Shown: in pieces, positions 22,938 to 31,042 of the stretch
Layout: each line of letters begins with the position of its first letter
Position numbering within the stretch: the stretch's first letter is position 1
DNA from: Shewanella aquimarina
Lineage (GTDB): Bacteria; Pseudomonadota; Gammaproteobacteria; Enterobacterales; Shewanellaceae
NCBI RefSeq assembly: GCF_023349185.1
Contig: NZ_JAKIKY010000003.1
Coordinates: forward strand, 392,629-456,628
Reading direction: 5' to 3'
DNA: 64,000 nucleotides
Made by a program: the position numbers and the translations under genes
Notes under the pieces: model-generated
Told to the model about the DNA's origin: nothing
Database searches by the model: none
Seen by the model: only the letters and a program-made list of their open reading frames with translations

Positions 22938-23180
22938 GTGATTTCCCCAAGGATTCAGGACTGGCTATGGTACTGATGCTCACAGGTAAAAACAAGCATA
23001 AGTATCCCTAGATCACAGAGAATGATAACACCGCTCCCCATAGGTCAAATGTTTGACTCTTTATCACGACAGGGATCTCAAAACTGATAACTTGTGATAG
23101 CATAAGCCTCCTTAAAAAACGCCGAAAATGTCAATCGACGCTTATTTGTACAACGAGTTACCAATCAATGGGGGAATTTC

Positions 23181-23735
23181 ATGTCCAATCATCTGGTCGT
23201 TACCGCACTGGGTTCTGATCGTCCTGGTATCGTCAGTAAATTTGCCAGACTCGCAAGCGAATGCGATTGCGATATCGTCGATAGCCGTATGGCCCTCTTT
23301 GGTGGTGAGTTTACCTTGATCATGATGATTTCAGGCGCCTGGGCATCGATCACTAAGATGGAAGCCAGCCTCCCTGCCCTGAGTGTCGAACTTGGTCTGC
23401 TGACGGTAATGAAGCGTTGCTCTCAGCATACGCCGCCAAACTATGTTTCACGCCTGGAAGTGACCTTTAACGGTAAGGACCAGCGTGGCACCATGAAGCG
23501 TATCACCCAGTTCCTGGCCGATCGTTCACTGGATCTGGCCGCCGTGCGCTCCCATGCCGAAGAGACATCAGACGGCGAGCCGGTGCAGAATGTCTTCCTA
23601 ACCATCAATGTGCCAGAGAAGGTGGATATCGAAAAACTCGAACAAAATATCGCCGCCCTCGCCGAAGAGATGAACCTAAGCTGCCATATCGAACGTATGC
23701 AGGGTATCGAAACACAACCTAAGGATGACCTATGA
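23181..23735 (+). CDS. gcvR: Glycine cleavage system transcriptional repressor family, GcvR
   Basis: A 184-residue protein of two ACT domains (about residues 5-85 and 92-175), starting LVVTALGSDRPGIVSKFARL and repeated as LEVTFNGKDQRGTMKRITQF. GcvR in E. coli binds GcvA and represses the glycine cleavage operon. GGGGGA precedes ATG 23181. The stop overlaps the bcp start by 4 bases, the usual gcvR-bcp arrangement. That it senses glycine here is inferred. Confidence 0.88.
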   Translation: MSNHLVVTALGSDRPGIVSKFARLASECDCDIVDSRMALFGGEFTLIMMISGAWASITKMEASLPALSVELGLLTVMKRCSQHTPPNYVSRLEVTFNGKDQRGTMKRITQFLADRSLDLAAVRSHAEETSDGEPVQNVFLTINVPEKVDIEKLEQNIAALAEEMNLSCHIERMQGIETQPKDDL

Positions 23736-24205
23736 AAACCTTAACCCAGGGCGAAATGGCGCCTAACTTTACCCTACAAAACCAGGCCGATGAGACAGTC
23801 TCCCTCAGCGATGCCCTCAAACAGGGCCCTGTACTGGTCTATTTTTATCCAAAGGCCCTGACCCCCGGCTGTACTGTGCAGGCCTGCGGCTTAAGAGACA
23901 GCAAACCAGACCTAGACACTCAGAAGGTCACCGTGTTTGGCATCAGCCCGGACCCAGTGGCCAAGCTTGCCCGCTTCGCCGATAAGCATGAGCTGAATTT
24001 CAGCCTGCTCAGCGATGAAGATCATAGCGTTGCCGACGCCTTCGGTGTCTGGGGTGAGAAGAAATTTATGGGTAAGATCTATGACGGCATTCACCGCCTC
24101 AGCTTCCTGATAGGTCAAGACGGTAAGGTGGCCCATGTGTTTAATAAGTTTAAGACCAAAGACCACCATGAGGTTGTCTTGAATTATATTCAGGAAAATA
24201 GCTAG
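23732..24205 (+). CDS. bcp: Thioredoxin-dependent thiol peroxidase (Bcp/PrxQ)
   Basis: A 157-residue peroxiredoxin that reduces hydroperoxides with thioredoxin. The peroxidatic cysteine is in LTPGCTVQACGLRDS and the second cysteine five residues on (CTVQAC) is the resolving one, as in the PrxQ class. Active-site Pro and Thr precede the first cysteine, and an Arg is present downstream. Translationally coupled to gcvR; a strong terminator follows. Confidence 0.95.
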   Translation: MKTLTQGEMAPNFTLQNQADETVSLSDALKQGPVLVYFYPKALTPGCTVQACGLRDSKPDLDTQKVTVFGISPDPVAKLARFADKHELNFSLLSDEDHSVADAFGVWGEKKFMGKIYDGIHRLSFLIGQDGKVAHVFNKFKTKDHHEVVLNYIQENS

Positions 24206-24223
24206 CACACGCTCATTTTCGAC

Positions 24224-24250
24224 AAAAAAGCCGGCAATGCCGGCTTTTTT
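24224..24250 (+). terminator. Intrinsic terminator of gcvR-bcp
   Basis: GCCGGC (24230-24235), AAT loop, GCCGGC (24239-24244), then T6; preceded by A6 so it could work on both strands. Confidence 0.92.
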
Positions 24251-24383
24251 ATTATTAGTTAACCTGTCTGGCTAACCTCGTCACTGTACTAACTCAATAC
24301 TCTACTCACTCATTACTGTACTAAATCATTTAAGTATTTGCTCATTTAAGTAGTTAGCTCAGAAGTATTCGCCTAGCTAAATA

Positions 24384-25007
24384 TCAACCAAAGAAGGCGC
24401 TAACATAGGGCCACAACAGCGCCGCAGCTATGCTCCACATGGTGAGGAAGATGAACCTGTCTAAGTAACACCATGCCTTGGGTCGCTTGAACAAGGGGCT
24501 TAGGTACCTTGCGCCTAGGCTAAGGGCAAAGAACCACACAAAAGAGGCCAGTACGGCGCCGGCGCCAAACAGATGCCTGTCCTCCTGCTCAAACTGGGTA
24601 CTGATGCTACCCAGCAACACCACGGTATCCAGATACAGATGCGGGTTAAGCAGGCTGATCCCCAGGGTCGTTAACAGTGCAGCCCTCAGCGTATCAGCCC
24701 CCTGAGTCGACTCGGTATCCAGGCCTTGTGCATGGAAAGAGGCCTGTAAGGCCCGTCCGCCATAGACCAGCAGGAAGGCCGCCCCACCTAGGCTCGCGAT
24801 ATCCTTGATTAAAGGAAAGGCCAGAATCAAATGTCCCAGGCCCGCCACACCTGCAGTGATCATCACGGCATCGATAAAAGAACACAGTGCGGCGATAGGC
24901 AATGAATGGGCCCGCTTTAACCCTTGTTTCAATACGAAGGCATTTTGCGCCCCAACGGCGATGATTAGGCTACCACCGACCCCAATCCCCTGAATGAATG
25001 CTTGCAC
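24384..25007 (-). CDS. argO: LysE/ArgO-family amino-acid exporter
   Basis: A 207-residue inner-membrane exporter with about six hydrophobic segments. The start GTG 25007 is chosen because GGAG sits 7 bases upstream and the family N-terminus is short; an upstream ATG would add 14 residues. Family motifs: VGAQNAFVLKQGLKR and SLLNPHLYLDTVVLLGS (the conserved NP). It is divergent from argP, and in E. coli ArgP activates argO to export arginine; the same pairing is inferred here. Lysine export is also possible. Confidence 0.85.
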   Translation of the reverse strand: MQAFIQGIGVGGSLIIAVGAQNAFVLKQGLKRAHSLPIAALCSFIDAVMITAGVAGLGHLILAFPLIKDIASLGGAAFLLVYGGRALQASFHAQGLDTESTQGADTLRAALLTTLGISLLNPHLYLDTVVLLGSISTQFEQEDRHLFGAGAVLASFVWFFALSLGARYLSPLFKRPKAWCYLDRFIFLTMWSIAAALLWPYVSAFFG

Positions 25008-25078
25008 GAGAAAACTCCAAAAAGAACCACGACTAATTTCAGGGCGCAAGCATAGCTAGCTTCTAAAAATAAACCTAG

Positions 25079-25119
25079 CTAATAAATTTAATGTATCATT
25101 AGTCAAACTTATAATGATA
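25079..25119. promoter_or_regulatory. Overlapping argO/argP promoters with inverted repeat
   Basis: For argO (minus): TTGACT (25101-25106) and TATTAG (25079-25084), spacer 16. For argP (plus): TATAAT (25110-25115) with a weak TTTAAT 17 bases ahead. An inverted repeat TATCATTA (25094-25101) / TAATGATA (25112-25119) overlaps both promoters, a sensible place for LysR-type ArgP binding. Promoter boxes are read by eye. Confidence 0.5.
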
Positions 25120-25133
25120 ATTTGGATGTTTCG

Positions 25134-26021
25134 ATGCTGGATTACGCCCACCTGAAAGCCCTGAGTGTAGTGATCGCCGAAGGCGGCTTCGAACGTGCCG
25201 CCAAGGCACTGTTTATCACCCAATCGGCGGTGTCCCAGCGGATCAAGGCGCTGGAAGAGCGAGTCGGCCAGACCCTGCTTATTCGCAGTAATCCGGTACA
25301 GGCGACCCCTATGGGCAAACGCCTGCTCAGACACTATGCTCAGGTGAGTTTGCTGGAGAGCGAGCTGAGCGCCGAGATAGACGCCGATGACCCTTCGCTG
25401 CCCACCGTGGTGAAGATCGCCGTCAATGCCGACAGTCTCGCCACCTGGTTTCTCCCGGCCCTCGCCGAGCTGTTTAAGCGCCACCGCTGGCTGCTGGAGC
25501 TGATTGTCGATGATGAGTCTTACACTCACCATCTACTCAAAAGCGGCGAGGCGGTTGGCTGCGTGACGACCACAGAAGCGCCATTGGCCGGTTGCTCAAG
25601 CGAATATCTTGGCCAGATGGAGTACCTGTGCGTCGCGACCCAGGACTTTATTGAAGACTACTTTACAGGCGGCGTGACACAGAGCCGCCTGCGTCAGGCA
25701 CCGGCCGTGGTGTTTTCCACCAAAGATAAGCTGCATGAAAAATTCTTAGGGGAGCATTTTGCCATAGAACCTGAGCAATGGCGGGAGCATCAGATCCCCT
25801 CTTCCGAGAGCTTTCTCGAGGCGATATTACTCGGCATGGGTTATGGCCTGGTGGGTCATCTACAGGCCGAGCCGCTGCTGCAAAGCGGCGCGCTTAAGCT
25901 CATCGCCCCTGGCTGCACCATGAAGGTGCCCCTCTACTGGCAGCACTGGAACATTAAGGCCAAACAGACCACACTGGTCTACCGCGCCCTGGCGGCAACC
26001 GCAAAACAGGCTTTAAGATAG
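25134..26021 (+). CDS. argP: LysR-family regulator ArgP
   Basis: A 295-residue LysR-type transcription factor. The N-terminal winged HTH is GGFERAAKALFITQSAVSQR, which closely follows the ArgP/IciA pattern, followed by the substrate-binding domain. In E. coli ArgP senses lysine and arginine and controls argO and genes of lysine synthesis. ATG 25134 is preferred; TTG 25122 coincides with the likely transcription start. The stop codon lies inside a perfect 20-base tandem duplication (26011-26050). Confidence 0.9.
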   Translation: MLDYAHLKALSVVIAEGGFERAAKALFITQSAVSQRIKALEERVGQTLLIRSNPVQATPMGKRLLRHYAQVSLLESELSAEIDADDPSLPTVVKIAVNADSLATWFLPALAELFKRHRWLLELIVDDESYTHHLLKSGEAVGCVTTTEAPLAGCSSEYLGQMEYLCVATQDFIEDYFTGGVTQSRLRQAPAVVFSTKDKLHEKFLGEHFAIEPEQWREHQIPSSESFLEAILLGMGYGLVGHLQAEPLLQSGALKLIAPGCTMKVPLYWQHWNIKAKQTTLVYRALAATAKQALR

Positions 26022-26050
26022 CAAGCCAGGCTTTAAGATAGCAAGCCAGG
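26011..26050. repeat. Perfect 20-bp tandem duplication over the argP stop
   Basis: The 20 bases at 26011-26030 recur exactly at 26031-26050. The first copy contains the argP TAG (26019-26021). The copy number is two, with a partial third start (CT-TA) after it. Confidence 0.95.
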
Positions 26051-26085
26051 CTATAGCGGAAACTGGCGGGCAGATGCGGTGACAA

Positions 26086-26109
26086 AAAAGGAGCCTTATG
26101 GCTCCTTTA
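26086..26109 (-). terminator. Intrinsic terminator of the PerM-family gene
   Basis: AAAGGAGCC (26087-26095), loop TTAT, GGCTCCTTT (26100-26108). On the minus strand it is followed by a T run, fitting the minus-strand permease that ends at 26125. It may also stop argP transcripts. Confidence 0.8.
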
Positions 26110-26124
26110 GGATTTCGATTGAGT

Positions 26125-27210
26125 TTAGACGGCGCCCTGCTCTGTTTCGGCCTCAGGTTTATCGGACTTAGGCCAGGCGTTAACCACCGCCTTCACCAAG
26201 GAAGCAAGCGGAATGGCGAAGAACACCCCCCAGACGCCCCAGAGTCCACCGAAAACCAAGACGGCCGCGATGATAAACACTGGGTGCAGATCCACCGCAT
26301 CGGAGAAGAGGATGGGCACCAGCAGGTTACCATCGAGCGCCTGAATGATGCCGTATCCCAGCATCAGGTAGCCAAATTCCGGGCTGATCCCCCACTGGAA
26401 GAAGGCAACCAGGGCGATCGGCAGGGTCACCAGCGTCGCCCCCACATAGGGGATTAACACGGAGAAGCCGGTCAACACACCGAGCAGTGCTGCATAGCGC
26501 AGATCCATGACGGCGAAGAAAATATAACTGGCGGCGCCGATGATCACAATCTCAATCACCTTGCCGCGAATGTAGTTAAAGATCTGCTGATTCATCTCCA
26601 GCCATACCTTACGGGCCAGGTCGCGGTTGGCGGGGATGAAACGCTTACTCCCCCGGATCAGCTCATCTTTATCCTTGAGGAAGAAGAACACCAACAGGGG
26701 CACCAAGATGGCGTAGACCATGAGTACCAACAGCGAGGCAGAGTAACCGATCAACTGTTTACCCAGATCCAGTATGTGCTGGGTATCCAGCAACTTCTTA
26801 AGCTCGCCGACAGAGGCATCGAGCTGCTCCACACTTAAGAATTGCGGATACTGATCGACTAACCCTTTGAGGGTGATTAACCCCTTATCCAACATGGTCG
26901 GCAGATCCGTCACCAGGGCTACCCCCTGGCGCCAGATGCTGGGCACTAGGCCGAAGGTGATCAGCAGCATCACCCCAACAAATAGCACAAGTACCAGAGA
27001 GGCGCCTGTGGTGCGATTGATGCCTATCTTGACCATCTGGGCGACCGGCCATTCGAGCAGAAATGCCAGCACCAGGGCGACCAGCAAGGGAGCCAATAGT
27101 CCGCCTGCAAAATAGATGGTCAGGGCGATCCCCAGCAAAATCAGCATCAGGGTCACCGCTTGGGGATCACTAAATCTCTCTTTATACCAATTGGTAATGA
27201 ATGAAAACAT
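26125..27210 (-). CDS. AI-2E/PerM-family membrane permease
   Basis: A 361-residue protein with seven to eight hydrophobic segments: several near the N-terminus (LMLILLGIALTIYF, LLAPLLVALVLAFLLEWPVA, ASLVLVLFVGVMLLITFGL), a long periplasmic-side amphipathic region (about 95-155), and a C-terminal bundle with LIPYVGATLVTLPIALVAFF and IPLASLVKAVVNAWP. This is the AI-2E transporter family (PF01594), whose members include TqsA and PerM. The substrate cannot be deduced. Monocistronic. Confidence 0.85.
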   Translation of the reverse strand: MFSFITNWYKERFSDPQAVTLMLILLGIALTIYFAGGLLAPLLVALVLAFLLEWPVAQMVKIGINRTTGASLVLVLFVGVMLLITFGLVPSIWRQGVALVTDLPTMLDKGLITLKGLVDQYPQFLSVEQLDASVGELKKLLDTQHILDLGKQLIGYSASLLVLMVYAILVPLLVFFFLKDKDELIRGSKRFIPANRDLARKVWLEMNQQIFNYIRGKVIEIVIIGAASYIFFAVMDLRYAALLGVLTGFSVLIPYVGATLVTLPIALVAFFQWGISPEFGYLMLGYGIIQALDGNLLVPILFSDAVDLHPVFIIAAVLVFGGLWGVWGVFFAIPLASLVKAVVNAWPKSDKPEAETEQGAV

Positions 27211-27463
27211 CTACTCTTCCTAATTTAGAAACCAAGATCTGCCGCCCTGTAAACAGGTGCCCAATGGGCCACCTTAAGCAGGCAAGATTGGATTTACAAT
27301 GCAAGGCTTGCAACATAAAGTTTGTCACATAGGCCTTGTAATATAGGCTCTGCAATATCGAGCATCATGAAAAATAATTAATCGGCGCCTGTGGGTCTCT
27401 CTTTACCTAGCCTAACCTGGCCCGATACCTAAACCTGACTAAGGTACCTTACTCAGGTAAAAA

Positions 27464-27685
27464 CTAATCGCCTCGCGTTATCGACAGCTCCAAGAGCTCA
27501 GCATCATTATGTATTTCAACATATTGCCAGTTGGCCTTCTCAAGGAACCTGGGCACATCCTGGCGCGAACCACTGTCTTTAAGCTGTACCCGCAGCACTT
27601 CGCCACCGGGCAACTGCTTGAGAGCCATCTTTAGCTTAACTAAGGCCAGTGGACATCGGTAGTGGGTTAAGTCAATAAAAGTCAT
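27464..27685 (-). CDS. TusA/SirA-family sulfurtransferase-like protein
   Basis: A 73-residue protein of the TusA/YedF fold. The conserved cysteine is in YRCPLALVKLK. The second proline of the usual CPxP motif is absent (CPLA), so it is not a standard TusA, and the exact sulfur-relay role is unknown. It lies divergent from bepA with 170 bases between. Confidence 0.8.
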   Translation of the reverse strand: MTFIDLTHYRCPLALVKLKMALKQLPGGEVLRVQLKDSGSRQDVPRFLEKANWQYVEIHNDAELLELSITRGD

Positions 27686-27854
27686 AATGATCTTGCTAAA
27701 GGCAAACTCGGGCTATTATCCTAAGTCTCCAGTGAAACCACAAGCGAACAATGGCAGCAACTCGCTTGCCACATCTGCCAGACAAACGGAACTAATTAGC
27801 TTGCTGTGGTTCCAACTAAACAGACCCAGTTATCTATAATCGCTAAGGATAAGT

Positions 27855-29312
27855 TTGAGTAAAGTTAACAAAGCAAAATCCCTGGTTGCCGGCGCCTTGT
27901 CGATGGCCCTGTTCTCTATCGTCCCCTTAGGATTTGCCAATAATGATCTGCCGGATCTAGGCACCGCGGCGGTGAACACCTTTAGCCTGGAGAAGGAAAA
28001 CAGTTACGGCGACGCCTATATGCGGGTGATCCGCTCATCGGCGCCCATGCTTAACGATCCTGTGCTCAATCAATACCTAACCGAGCTGGGTAACCGTCTG
28101 GTGGCCCATGCGACTGGCGTGAAGACTCCCTTCTATTTCTTCTTGCTAAGAAACGATGAGATCAACGCTTTCGCCTTCTTCGGCGGCCATGTGGGCGTGC
28201 ATACGGGATTGTTCCTCAATGCCGATAACGAGAGCCAGATAGCCTCGGTACTGGGCCACGAGATCACCCACGTGACCCAGAGACACCTGGCGCGCTCTCT
28301 CGAGGCGCAGCAGAAGAGTTCTCCCGCAACTATCGCGGGCCTGCTCGGCGCAATTTTGCTCACCATTGCCGCACCTCAGGTGGGGATGGCCGCCATGGCG
28401 ACCACTCAGGCACTGGCGACTCAGGCACAGATCAACTACACCCGCCTACACGAGAAGGAGGCAGACCGTATCGGCATGCAGATCCTGGTGGACGCGGGGT
28501 TCGATCCTAACGGCGCGGCAGACTTCTTTTCCAAGCTAGCCACTCGCTACCGCTTTACCACCAAGCCGCCACAGATGTTGCTGACCCACCCGCTACCAGA
28601 ATCACGTATCGCAGAGGCCAGAAACCGGGCGGCGCAATATCCCCACAGATATGTGCCCGATAACCTGGATTTTCAGCTGGCCAAGGCGCGTATTCAGGTG
28701 CGCTTCTCCAGTTACAGCGAAGAGGCGGCGCTCGCCCTGTTTAACGACCAGATCAGGAAGCACAGCTACGAGTTTGAGGAGGCGGCCCTGTACGGTAAGG
28801 CACTTGCCCTGCTGCGTGCAGACAAGGCCAAGGAATCTGAGGTCATCATAGACCAGCTACTCGCTAAGGATCCCAACAACCTGTTTTATATCGATACTAA
28901 GACAGATCTCTTGCTTGAAAGGCATGAACACCAACAGGCGATCGATCTACTCACACGAGAGCGTAAGCTAAAGCCCACCTCTCAGGTGATCAATATCAAC
29001 CTGGCCAATGCGCTGATCGAGAGCGGTCAAGCGAAGCAGGCCATTCCCCTGCTGGAGGATATGATCTTCCTGGATAAGCAGAATCAGCTGCCGCTACAGC
29101 TGCTGAGCGACGCCTATAAGCAGACCGGCAACCGTGCCATGGAGCATTTTGCCAAGGCGGAGACCATGGCGCTGGCCGCCGACTATGATGGCGCCATCGA
29201 TCAGCTCAACTTTGCCTACCGTTTGTCGGAGAAAAATCCGCTGCAGCTGGCAAAAATTGAGGCCAGGATCCGCCAGTTCAAGCAATCTAAGAAGCAACTC
29301 GAACTGCTCTAA
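27855..29312 (+). CDS. bepA: Periplasmic beta-barrel assembly-enhancing protease BepA
   Basis: A 485-residue M48 zinc metalloprotease and chaperone that assists or degrades outer-membrane proteins at the BAM and LPS-export machineries. Signal peptide residues 1-28 (ending PLGFA); zinc motif HEITH in VLGHEITHVTQRHL; third ligand in EKEADRIGMQIL; a TPR domain from about residue 300 to the end. The start is TTG 27855 with AAGGAT upstream, which gives the complete signal peptide. arsC-like and DUF2069 genes follow, as in other gammaproteobacteria (yfgC-yfgD). Confidence 0.93.
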   Translation: MSKVNKAKSLVAGALSMALFSIVPLGFANNDLPDLGTAAVNTFSLEKENSYGDAYMRVIRSSAPMLNDPVLNQYLTELGNRLVAHATGVKTPFYFFLLRNDEINAFAFFGGHVGVHTGLFLNADNESQIASVLGHEITHVTQRHLARSLEAQQKSSPATIAGLLGAILLTIAAPQVGMAAMATTQALATQAQINYTRLHEKEADRIGMQILVDAGFDPNGAADFFSKLATRYRFTTKPPQMLLTHPLPESRIAEARNRAAQYPHRYVPDNLDFQLAKARIQVRFSSYSEEAALALFNDQIRKHSYEFEEAALYGKALALLRADKAKESEVIIDQLLAKDPNNLFYIDTKTDLLLERHEHQQAIDLLTRERKLKPTSQVININLANALIESGQAKQAIPLLEDMIFLDKQNQLPLQLLSDAYKQTGNRAMEHFAKAETMALAADYDGAIDQLNFAYRLSEKNPLQLAKIEARIRQFKQSKKQLELL

Positions 29313-29420
29313 AGCAATCACAAACTGCTTTAAACCAATAAAGGTGAGCCAAGGCCCTGTGACTCGGCTCACATTTTGCAGTAGAATGACAGCAAATTTC
29401 TAGATATGGATAGAACTGCC

Positions 29421-29768
29421 ATGACGCAAGTAAGCATAATTCATAACCCTCGTTGCTCTAAAAGCCGCCAGACCCTGGCGTTGCTTGAAGAGAAAGCCTG
29501 CGACATCCAAGTAATCGAGTACCTCAAGACGCCGCTGACTAAGGTAGAGATCCGCAGCATCCTAGATAAACTCGGCCTGGCGCCACGTGAGCTGATGCGC
29601 ACCAAGGAAGAGGAATACAAGGCGCAAAACCTGGCCGCAGTCACCGATGATGAGGCACTTATCCAGGCCATGGTCGACACCCCTAAGCTTATCGAGCGTC
29701 CTATCGTACTGGCTAACGGTAAGGCTGCGATCGGTAGACCCCCAGAAAACGTACTCGCCATTCTTTAA
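29421..29768 (+). CDS. ArsC-family arsenate reductase-like protein (YfgD)
   Basis: A 115-residue thioredoxin-fold protein with the catalytic loop HNPRCSKSRQTLALLEE and the Arg-containing RPIVLANGKAAIGRPPE. This is the glutaredoxin-dependent ArsC/YfgD branch. Real arsenate reduction is uncertain, since YfgD-type proteins are chromosomal and no ars genes are near. ATG 29421 gives the family N-terminus; ATG 29406 would add five residues. It lies between bepA and the DUF2069 gene. Confidence 0.85.
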   Translation: MTQVSIIHNPRCSKSRQTLALLEEKACDIQVIEYLKTPLTKVEIRSILDKLGLAPRELMRTKEEEYKAQNLAAVTDDEALIQAMVDTPKLIERPIVLANGKAAIGRPPENVLAIL

Positions 29769-29782
29769 GGCTGAAAGTTCAT

Positions 29783-30154
29783 ATGAGCTCAAAGACACTG
29801 TTTCAAATTAGCCGCGCCGCCTATGTGGCACTGCTACTGATGATGACCGCCTGGTTCGGCAATCAAGGATTGACTGGTCAATACTCAATGATCTTCAGCC
29901 TGCTGTGGATCTTGCCCCTGCTGGCACCGCTTAAGGGGATCTTGACCGGCCAACCCTACACCTACGCCTGGGCGAGCTTCATCATCTGCCTCTACATGTT
30001 GCATGGACTGACCTTGCTCTATGTCACCGAGACGGCGCTGGTCTTCGCCATCTGTGAGGTAGCGCTGCTGACCCTCCTGATGTTCACTCTGCCCTTCTAC
30101 GCACGTATCCGCGGCCGGGAATTAGGGCTTGGACTGAAGAAGCGAAAGAAATAG
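29783..30154 (+). CDS. DUF2069 membrane protein
   Basis: A 123-residue inner-membrane protein with four hydrophobic segments (AYVALLLMMTAWFG, MIFSLLWILPLLAPL, ASFIICLYMLHGLTLLY, LVFAICEVALLTLLMFTL) and a basic C-terminal tail (KKRKK). It matches the DUF2069 layout; no function is known. It starts 14 bases after the arsC-like gene and ends before a strong terminator, closing the bepA operon. Confidence 0.8.
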   Translation: MSSKTLFQISRAAYVALLLMMTAWFGNQGLTGQYSMIFSLLWILPLLAPLKGILTGQPYTYAWASFIICLYMLHGLTLLYVTETALVFAICEVALLTLLMFTLPFYARIRGRELGLGLKKRKK

Positions 30155-30169
30155 CATACACAGATACCG

Positions 30170-30196
30170 AAAAAGGCACCTTAAGGTGCCTTTTTT
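30170..30196 (+). terminator. Intrinsic terminator of the bepA operon
   Basis: AAAAAGGCACC (30170-30180), loop TTAA, GGTGCC and T6 (30185-30196). The A run makes it bidirectional, so it may also serve the minus-strand hda gene ending at 30242. Confidence 0.92.
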
Positions 30197-30241
30197 ATGG
30201 GTAATCTTCAGTGATTCTTTACCCCGGCAGCGAAACAAGTG

Positions 30242-30952
30242 CTACAAGCGCAGCATCTCTTTCACGAAGGGAATGGTTAACTTACGCTGATGCACCAGAG
30301 AAGCCTTATCCAAGCGGTCGAGCACGTCGAAGAGGGTACGCAGATCCCGCGCCAACCGATTGAGCAGGAAACGGCCCACATCTTCCGGTAACTGCAATCC
30401 ACGCATCGCCGCACGGCGTTGCAGCGCGGCCAGCTTTTCCTCATCGGCCATAGGTTGCAGCTGATAGGTCAGCCCCCACTGCATGCGAGACACCAGATCC
30501 GGCAAGGCAAATCCCGCATCGCTGGCCGTTGCACTGGCACTCACCACCAGGGCGCAGCGCTTGTGCTCAGCCACCCGGTTATAGAGATCGAATAGCGCCT
30601 CTTCCCACAGGGGATGTCCGGCTATGGCATCGATATCATCTATACAAACGAGATCCAACTGTTCCAGCCCCTCTAACAGCTCGGTAGAGATACTGGCATG
30701 AATACCCAGTGGCAGATAGAAGCTGCTGCGATTGAGCTCATTGGCTCTGGCACAGGTGGCGTGCATCAGGTGGGTACGCCCGGCTTTGACCGGCCCCCAC
30801 AGATATACCGCCTTGTCGGCTCGCCCTTCGGCACATGCCTGTAAGCTCTGGATCAGCTCGTCATTGCCGGCCGCTGGATAATAACTGTTGAAGGTCTCAT
30901 CGTCGGGCAGATAGACGGGTAAAGAAAGTTGTACCGGAGAATGGGGTGACAC
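30242..30952 (-). CDS. hda: DnaA regulatory inactivator Hda
   Basis: Hda, with the DNA-loaded sliding clamp, stimulates ATP hydrolysis by DnaA and so prevents re-initiation of replication. The 236-residue AAA+ protein starts with the clamp-binding peptide QLSLPVYLP, then the P-loop variant WGPVKAGRTHLMHA, and the Walker B LVCIDDIDAI. The start is GTG 30952. It is preceded in transcript order by the DUF2066 gene (91-base gap), the usual order in Shewanella and Vibrio. Confidence 0.94.
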   Translation of the reverse strand: MSPHSPVQLSLPVYLPDDETFNSYYPAAGNDELIQSLQACAEGRADKAVYLWGPVKAGRTHLMHATCARANELNRSSFYLPLGIHASISTELLEGLEQLDLVCIDDIDAIAGHPLWEEALFDLYNRVAEHKRCALVVSASATASDAGFALPDLVSRMQWGLTYQLQPMADEEKLAALQRRAAMRGLQLPEDVGRFLLNRLARDLRTLFDVLDRLDKASLVHQRKLTIPFVKEMLRL

Positions 30953-31042
30953 GTATAGGGATCTCGATCTTATCTTATGTGTGTATTGCCTGGGCGACCT
31001 AATTTAGCACTCAGCCTATTACCATTAGGCGCCCAGCTTACC

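Noticed and set aside
24270..24380. Loose ACTCA/TACTAA-type repeats between bcp and argO
   Set aside because: Unit length and register are inconsistent; not distinguishable from AT-rich low-complexity sequence.
27835..27840. TATAAT box just before bepA
   Set aside because: The start would fall only about 8 bases before the TTG codon, inside the ribosome site, and no -35 is seen.
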